Made by a program: the position numbers and the translations under genes. DNA of 9,864 nt from Bacteroidetes bacterium UBA4009 (GTDB taxonomy: Bacteria > Bacteroidota > Bacteroidia > NS11-12g > UBA9320), in NCBI GenBank assembly GCA_002384205.1, contig DGBH01000023.1, positions 565 through 10,428 on the forward strand, read 5' to 3'. Below are positions 6,842 to 9,864 of this stretch, one piece after another. The notes under the pieces were generated by a model, which had not been told where the DNA came from, did not search any database, and saw only the letters and a program-made list of their open reading frames with translations. Positions within the stretch are counted from its first letter, which is position 1. Each line of letters starts with the position of its first letter.

Positions 6842-7554
6842 TATTTTAAAGCTTCAAACGTTTTAGCGGCGTCAAATGCTTCGGCAGCCTCACCTACTCG
6901 TACTATTTCCATGCTGTTAATAATTATAGGAGTGCGAGGCATATCTCGTCCATCTCTTGGCGCACCAGCTATGGCATATGCTGCATCCATACCTTCAACT
7001 ACATAACCAAAAACAGAGTGTCTTCCGTTAAGGTGCGGAGTCGCTGCTACTGTCAAGAAAAATTGGCTTCCGTTAGTTCCCGGACCTGAGTTAGCCATTG
7101 ATAATGTTCCAGGTCTGTCATGAATTAATTCTGGATGAAACTCATCTTTAAATTTGTAACCTGGACCGCCCATTCCTAAGCCCAAAGGATCTCCACCCTG
7201 TATCATAAAATCAGGTATAACTCTGTGAAAACTCAGACCATCAAAGTATGGCTTGCCTGCTTCTTTTGCGGTGTTTGGGATTACACCCTCTGAAAGACCG
7301 ACAAAATTGGCGACAGTGAGTGGTGTTTTTTCAAATTCAAGTTTAATGAGGATACTTCCCATAGAAGTATTCATTTTGGCATAAAGTCCGTTTTCCATTA
7401 TTTTATTATTAGGTATTTTAATTGGTGTGTCTTGTGCATGAATGGTGTCACTTGCCGCAACAGAAGTGTCAATGTTGTGACTGTTTTCAGAAGAACTGGA
7501 ACATGCTGTAATGCAAAATAGCCAAGCGATAAGTGTGTAGTATATTACTTTCAT
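6841..7554 (-). CDS. Cyclophilin-type peptidyl-prolyl cis-trans isomerase, lipoprotein
   Basis: The product is 237 residues. A lipoprotein signal peptide (Lys2, hydrophobic stretch, CITAC with lipidated Cys18) is followed by a Ser-rich linker and a cyclophilin domain (about 57-218). Catalytic and binding motifs are present: FHRVIPDFMIQGGDP (109-123, with Arg111 and Gln119), GGPGYKFKDEF (129-139), MANSGPGTNGSQFFLT (153-168) and HLNGRHSVFG (174-183). The Trp of human cyclophilin A that contacts cyclosporin is His174 here, so drug sensitivity would be low. The role inferred is proline isomerisation during envelope protein folding. I chose ATG 7554 because it gives a clean lipoprotein signal. The longer in-frame TTG start at 7575 lies inside the TAAATTTG promoter box and would add MQLELVF, spoiling the n-region. 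It is first gene of a two-gene operon with pgk. Confidence 0.95.
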   Translation of the reverse strand: MKVIYYTLIAWLFCITACSSSSENSHNIDTSVAASDTIHAQDTPIKIPNNKIMENGLYAKMNTSMGSILIKLEFEKTPLTVANFVGLSEGVIPNTAKEAGKPYFDGLSFHRVIPDFMIQGGDPLGLGMGGPGYKFKDEFHPELIHDRPGTLSMANSGPGTNGSQFFLTVAATPHLNGRHSVFGYVVEGMDAAYAIAGAPRDGRDMPRTPIIINSMEIVRVGEAAEAFDAAKTFEALK

Positions 7555-7572
7555 GAATACTAATTCTAGCTG

Positions 7573-7580
7573 CAAATTTA
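7573..7580 (-). promoter_or_regulatory. -7 box for the isomerase-pgk operon
   Basis: Read on the minus strand this is TAAATTTG, an exact TAnnTTTG match ending 18 nt before ATG 7554. The transcript would begin near 7569, giving a leader of about 15 nt. No TTG at the usual -33 spacing was seen. The box supplies the main promoter for pgk as well. Confidence 0.62.
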
Positions 7581-7699
7581 TAATTTAGATTGGATTAGGT
7601 CATATGGGTTTTATTGAAGTTATGTGGTGGCGTAAATCGTTTTATAGACCTGCACATAAGCTTTTGCAAGTGAACATATTTAATTGCCTTGATATTACT

Positions 7700-7731
7700 C
7701 TTCATAGACGCTCTATAGAAGTGAATAGAAG
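7700..7731. repeat. Short direct repeat and imperfect hairpin in the divergent intergenic region
   Basis: ATAGAAG occurs at 7715-7721 and again at 7725-7731, exactly 10 bp apart, about one helical turn. The first copy also takes part in an imperfect inverted repeat, CTTCATAG (7700-7707) with CTATAGAAG (7713-7721), which has one bulged A. The block lies just upstream of the -33/-7 elements at 7741-7775 and could be an operator. The repeats are short enough to be chance. Confidence 0.25.
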
Positions 7732-7740
7732 CAGCTTTAT

Positions 7741-7775
7741 TTTGCATTAGCCTATCCCACATAAATGTACATTTG
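7741..7775 (+). promoter_or_regulatory. Promoter of the SRPBCC/GyrI-like gene
   Basis: This is the best promoter in the window. TTTG at 7741-7744 serves as the -33 element and TACATTTG at 7768-7775 is an exact -7 box, with a 23-bp spacer at the upper end of the range accepted for Bacteroidota. The predicted start near 7779 leaves a leader of roughly 29 nt to ATG 7808. Confidence 0.7.
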
Positions 7776-7807
7776 TACTGTTTTAAAGCTGATCTTGTAC
7801 ATATTTT

Positions 7808-8845
7808 ATGAAATTATTAAAAGGCACACTTTATTTTCTGCTAATCATGATTGCAGCTATTTTATTAGCTTCAATATTTGCTCCTGGAACCAAAGTTATA
7901 AGTCGCACCATAAGTATTAATGCGCCTAGAGCAGTCGTATTTGCCCAATTGGCAGATTTACGAAAGTGGCCTAAGTGGGACGCTTGGTATCCTAAAGATT
8001 TAAGTCAAGTGAGAACATTTGATGGAGGGTTAGGTGACAACATTCAAAGGTTTTCGTGGTCTTCGGAACATGAAAATCTTGGAAATGGGAGTATTGTAGT
8101 AAAAAGCTTTGTAAATAATGTGAGTTTAGATTTCATGCTCATTTTAATTAACAATGGCCGTGAATATAGTTTTGATGGAAAGTTTATACTCAAAGAGAGA
8201 AATGGGCAAATCGATGTAACCTGGACCGTTAAGTCAGAGCAGCGCTATCCAATTAAAATTATCAATTATTTTTTGGAAAAATGGATAGGACCTGATTTTT
8301 CTGCCGGACTAGAGAATCTTAAAGCCTATGTTGAAACAAGCACTAATCAAGAATTGGGAGTAACCGAGAATAGTATTGTAACTATAGAAGAACATGGAAC
8401 TGTATATGCCTTTATTGCCCAAGAACGTTTAGCTGAAGCGGGCATAGAAACATTTTTTAGCAATTCGTTTGAAAAAATATACAGCTACTTAAAAACAAAC
8501 AATATAAAACCCAAAGGTGCTCCTGTAGGCCTATTTTATGAATGGGATATAGAGAATAATAATGTAAACCTGGCGGCAGCAATACCTACAACTACTAGTA
8601 TACAGCGCCCAGATTCAATAGTTTTGCTAGAAACAGGGGATGCTGAACTTTATTCCAACCATATTTCTGTTGTGCACAAAGGAAGCTATGAAACTATAAA
8701 AGAAGCGCATACTGTACTTCAAACGTGGTTAAAAGAGAATTCCATAGTGCACAAGACTCCTGTTATAGAGGAATATATAAAAGGACCGGCAGATGGTATA
8801 GGTACAAGTCTTTACATAACCAGAGTTTCCTATTTTTTTGAATAA
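7808..8845 (+). CDS. Membrane-anchored SRPBCC domain protein with C-terminal GyrI-like (AraC effector-binding) domain
   Basis: The product is 345 residues. An N-terminal hydrophobic segment (about 7-26) acts as anchor or signal. It is followed by an SRPBCC/polyketide-cyclase-like domain (about 28-178), with the typical INAPRAVVFAQLADLRKWPKWDAW opening (37-60), a conserved G in the strand after it, and a long C-terminal helix ending GLENLKAYVE (167-176). The second domain (about 188-343) resembles the GyrI-like small-molecule-binding fold: VxxGSYETIKEAHTVLQTWLKENSI (289-313 region), then an acidic IEEYIKGP (320-327) where the family carries a ligand-facing Glu. The combination is recurrent in Bacteroidota without an attached DNA-binding domain. 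It probably binds a hydrophobic or cationic small molecule at the envelope; the ligand is unknown. It has its own promoter and no operon partner. Confidence 0.85.
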   Translation: MKLLKGTLYFLLIMIAAILLASIFAPGTKVISRTISINAPRAVVFAQLADLRKWPKWDAWYPKDLSQVRTFDGGLGDNIQRFSWSSEHENLGNGSIVVKSFVNNVSLDFMLILINNGREYSFDGKFILKERNGQIDVTWTVKSEQRYPIKIINYFLEKWIGPDFSAGLENLKAYVETSTNQELGVTENSIVTIEEHGTVYAFIAQERLAEAGIETFFSNSFEKIYSYLKTNNIKPKGAPVGLFYEWDIENNNVNLAAAIPTTTSIQRPDSIVLLETGDAELYSNHISVVHKGSYETIKEAHTVLQTWLKENSIVHKTPVIEEYIKGPADGIGTSLYITRVSYFFE

Positions 8846-8896
8846 TGTATTCCCTGTAAAGGTTCTCTAAGAGTCCGATATTAGAATCTGTAAAGA

Positions 8897-9466
8897 TTAA
8901 ATTAGGGGGCTTATTGCTAGTTTTTTTCGCCACGCTATTAGGCCATAAATGGAGAGGAAGGTGTAAATAATCATCTTAAAAGCCATAAAATTAAGCTCTT
9001 TAATGCCGTAAAGCCAGATAGTATACCCGTTTATGAATACCCAAAAACTCCAAGCCACGAAGTACTTGTACAGCTCTAAGAATGTAGCCAGCACTCCAAA
9101 TACCGTGCTTAAAGCATCGTAATAGGGCTTACTCGCTTCCGTTTTACTCATTAAGTACCCTAGTCCTAAAGCGCCTAGTATGCCCCCCAGTAGGAGTAAT
9201 ATGATTTGAGCTGGAGAGCTTCGTTTAATGGTAAAATCTTTTTTGGACTTCTGATCCCAATAATAGTATCCGTAGCATCCAATACAGGCATAAAACAAAT
9301 ACAATAATGATTCAGAGTAATACCCACTATGATAAATAACATACGCGCCTAGCAGAGATCCTATAATCCCGTATATCCAGCATCTCTTTTGTTCTTTGAT
9401 TAGTAAAACCAAAAAAGTAATATCAAATAAAACACTAACTAATTCTATGATCAGCATTAGCTTCAT
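8897..9466 (-). CDS. pnuC: PnuC-family vitamin transporter (nicotinamide riboside/mononucleotide or thiamine)
   Basis: This 189-residue membrane protein has about seven hydrophobic helices (roughly 4-23, 29-46, 52-70, 86-105, 117-134, 137-153 and 160-178). PnuC hallmarks are visible: WIYGIIGSLLGAYVIYHSGYYSESLLYLFYACIGCYGYYYW (30-70), matching the W-x-F/Y-G-I-I-G ... G-L-Y-x-E/D-x-x-L-x-x-x-Y ... Y-G-W-Y-x-W pattern, and WSFWVFINGYTIWLY (139-153), which carries the WxxW-xxxN substrate-site motif. A C-terminal GLIAWRKK ends the last helix. PnuC proteins are facilitators that rely on phosphorylation inside the cell to trap the vitamin. In this phylum some members carry thiamine (PnuT), but no TPP riboswitch was found upstream, so the substrate is open. 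ATG 9466 overlaps the stop of a small upstream ORF by four bases (ATGA). Confidence 0.9.
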   Translation of the reverse strand: MKLMLIIELVSVLFDITFLVLLIKEQKRCWIYGIIGSLLGAYVIYHSGYYSESLLYLFYACIGCYGYYYWDQKSKKDFTIKRSSPAQIILLLLGGILGALGLGYLMSKTEASKPYYDALSTVFGVLATFLELYKYFVAWSFWVFINGYTIWLYGIKELNFMAFKMIIYTFLSIYGLIAWRKKLAISPLI

Positions 9467-9618
9467 TTAATATTTTTTATTGTTTTAGGTTGATATAGTT
9501 GTGTTTCAGTCAAATAGTTCGATGATTTAAGAACAAGTTTGCTCACCCTGCTGGTGGCAAGGTGCTCAGACAATTCTGCCTTAGCAAATAGGTCCTTCAA
9601 AAAATCATGTAACACCAT
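9463..9618 (-). CDS. Small 51-residue hypothetical protein, translationally coupled to pnuC
   Basis: From ATG 9618-9616 a 51-codon frame runs to TGA at 9465-9463, overlapping the pnuC ATG as ATGA, the classic geometry for termination-reinitiation coupling. It begins about 24 nt after an exact minus-strand TAnnTTTG box, so it would be the first gene on the pnuC transcript. The peptide has no signal or membrane segment. Residues 2-32 could form an amphipathic helix (LHDFLKDLFAKAELSEHL), followed by a polar, Lys-rich tail. I do not recognise a family. It may be a real small protein, or a leader peptide that sets pnuC translation. The overlap and promoter position are the support; codon statistics on 51 codons are not decisive. 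Confidence 0.5.
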   Translation of the reverse strand: MVLHDFLKDLFAKAELSEHLATSRVSKLVLKSSNYLTETQLYQPKTIKNIK

Positions 9619-9633
9619 TGTTGTTTTTTATTT

Positions 9634-9651
9634 TTAGATTCGCAAATCTAA
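9634..9651. promoter_or_regulatory. Palindromic bidirectional promoter core between pnuC operon and M28 peptidase
   Basis: TTAGATT (9634-9640) and AATCTAA (9645-9651) are perfect 7-bp inverted repeats around CGCA. Read leftward, 9650-9643 is TAGATTTG, an exact -7 box placed 24 nt before the small ORF ahead of pnuC. Read rightward, 9635-9642 is TAGATTCG, a 7/8 match ending 8 nt before the peptidase ATG at 9651. The two boxes abut, so polymerase could bind in only one orientation at a time. No good -33 TTG is present on either side. The palindrome could alternatively be an operator. Confidence 0.5.
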
Positions 9652-9864
9652 TGAATATCCAAGCAATTAAACGTGTTCTCTTACTTGTGGGATTTATAAT
9701 GACTGTGTCTATAACTCTTGCACAAAATAGAGAAGTGGCGCAGCAAACCATCAATACTCTATGTGGCGAAGACTTTTCGGGTCGTGGCTATATTAACAAA
9801 GGGGACAGTGTGGCTAGTGCCTATATTGCTAAAAGAATGAAAGATATAGGTTTACAAGGATATA
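9651..9864 (+). CDS. M28-type zinc peptidase, N-terminal part (3' truncated by window end)
   Basis: The frame is open from ATG 9651 to the window end, giving 71 residues. An N-terminal signal peptide (Lys/Arg at 7-8, hydrophobic 9-22, likely cleavage after ITLA at 24) is followed by QQTINTLCGEDFSGRGYINKGDSVASAYIAKRMKDIGLQGY. This resembles the start of secreted M28 aminopeptidases in Bacteroidota: a short helix, an L-x-S-x-x-x-x-GRG segment, then a helix ending in a K-x-I/L-GL motif. The zinc ligands lie beyond the window, so the family call rests on this N-terminal pattern alone. It diverges from the pnuC operon at the palindromic promoter, and its mRNA would have a leader of only a few bases. 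Confidence 0.68.
   Translation, partial: MNIQAIKRVLLLVGFIMTVSITLAQNREVAQQTINTLCGEDFSGRGYINKGDSVASAYIAKRMKDIGLQGY

Noticed and set aside
6855..6862. Internal promoter for pgk on the minus strand (AACGTTTG)
   Set aside because: It is a 7/8 match lacking the leading T, with no -33 TTG at proper spacing. It is also within isomerase coding sequence, so not listed as a feature.
7604..7750. Plus-strand 48-codon ORF in the divergent intergenic region (ATG 7604 to TAG 7750)
   Set aside because: It has only a 7/8 box (TAGATTGG, 7586-7593) upstream, which would clash with the isomerase promoter. The peptide has an unusual composition and no recognisable pattern, and the frame runs through the -33 element and repeats of the next promoter. 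Probably chance.
9467..9640. TPP or other vitamin riboswitch upstream of pnuC
   Set aside because: A CTGAG on the minus strand near 9570 recalls the TPP aptamer, but the matching ACCTGATC-like and GCGxAGGGA segments are absent. The stretch is instead an open reading frame that overlaps pnuC.
1..9864. Mobile element, CRISPR array, tRNA or rRNA, toxin-antitoxin or defence module
   Set aside because: Scanning both strands showed no transposase, integrase, regularly spaced repeats, tRNA-like cloverleaf or rRNA stretches. Base composition looks even across the genes.

Overview
The window looks like chromosomal DNA of a member of the Bacteroidota, most likely a flavobacterium-like marine or aquatic lineage. 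The evidence is A+T-rich coding sequence, no convincing Shine-Dalgarno sites, several exact matches to the Bacteroidota -7 promoter box (TAnnTTTG) just upstream of genes, and family choices typical of the phylum: a GH3-plus-serine-hydrolase fusion, a DUF4197 lipoprotein, a lipoprotein cyclophilin and a PnuC transporter. No rRNA, tRNA, CRISPR array, insertion sequence or phage gene was seen. It reads as a housekeeping and envelope region, not a genomic island.

Left part, plus strand (1-5640). A probable C-terminal gene fragment (1-125) is followed by a fatty acid desaturase (145-1242), whose -7 box sits so close to the ATG that the mRNA may be leaderless. After a hairpin terminator comes a large secreted GH3 beta-N-acetylhexosaminidase/serine hydrolase fusion (1359-4283), a DUF4197 lipoprotein (4340-5074) and a BioY-family biotin transporter (5055-5597) that overlaps the DUF4197 gene by 20 nt. 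A textbook intrinsic terminator lies inside the first codons of bioY. A second, bidirectional terminator (5602-5638) closes this group and the convergent pgk operon.

Middle, minus strand (5654-7580). A lipoprotein peptidyl-prolyl isomerase and phosphoglycerate kinase form a tight operon. The isomerase stop and the pgk GTG start share one base (TAGTG), which suggests translational coupling of pgk to the isomerase. The operon has a clear -7 box at 7573-7580.

Right part (7581-9864). A divergent promoter drives a membrane-anchored SRPBCC + GyrI-like two-domain protein (7808-8845). It converges on a pnuC transporter gene (8897-9466, minus) with no obvious terminator between them. pnuC is preceded by a previously uncalled 51-codon ORF that overlaps its start by ATGA. 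That pair and a truncated M28-type peptidase gene (9651 to the window end, plus) diverge from one palindromic sequence that supplies a -7 box on each strand.

Functionally the genes cover membrane lipid unsaturation, peptidoglycan turnover or recycling, glycolysis, periplasmic or outer-membrane protein folding, and vitamin or cofactor uptake (biotin; nicotinamide riboside or thiamine). I did not find a wholly new multi-gene system. The most unusual features are regulatory: the terminator embedded in bioY, the palindromic back-to-back promoter, and the small ORF fused by overlap to pnuC.
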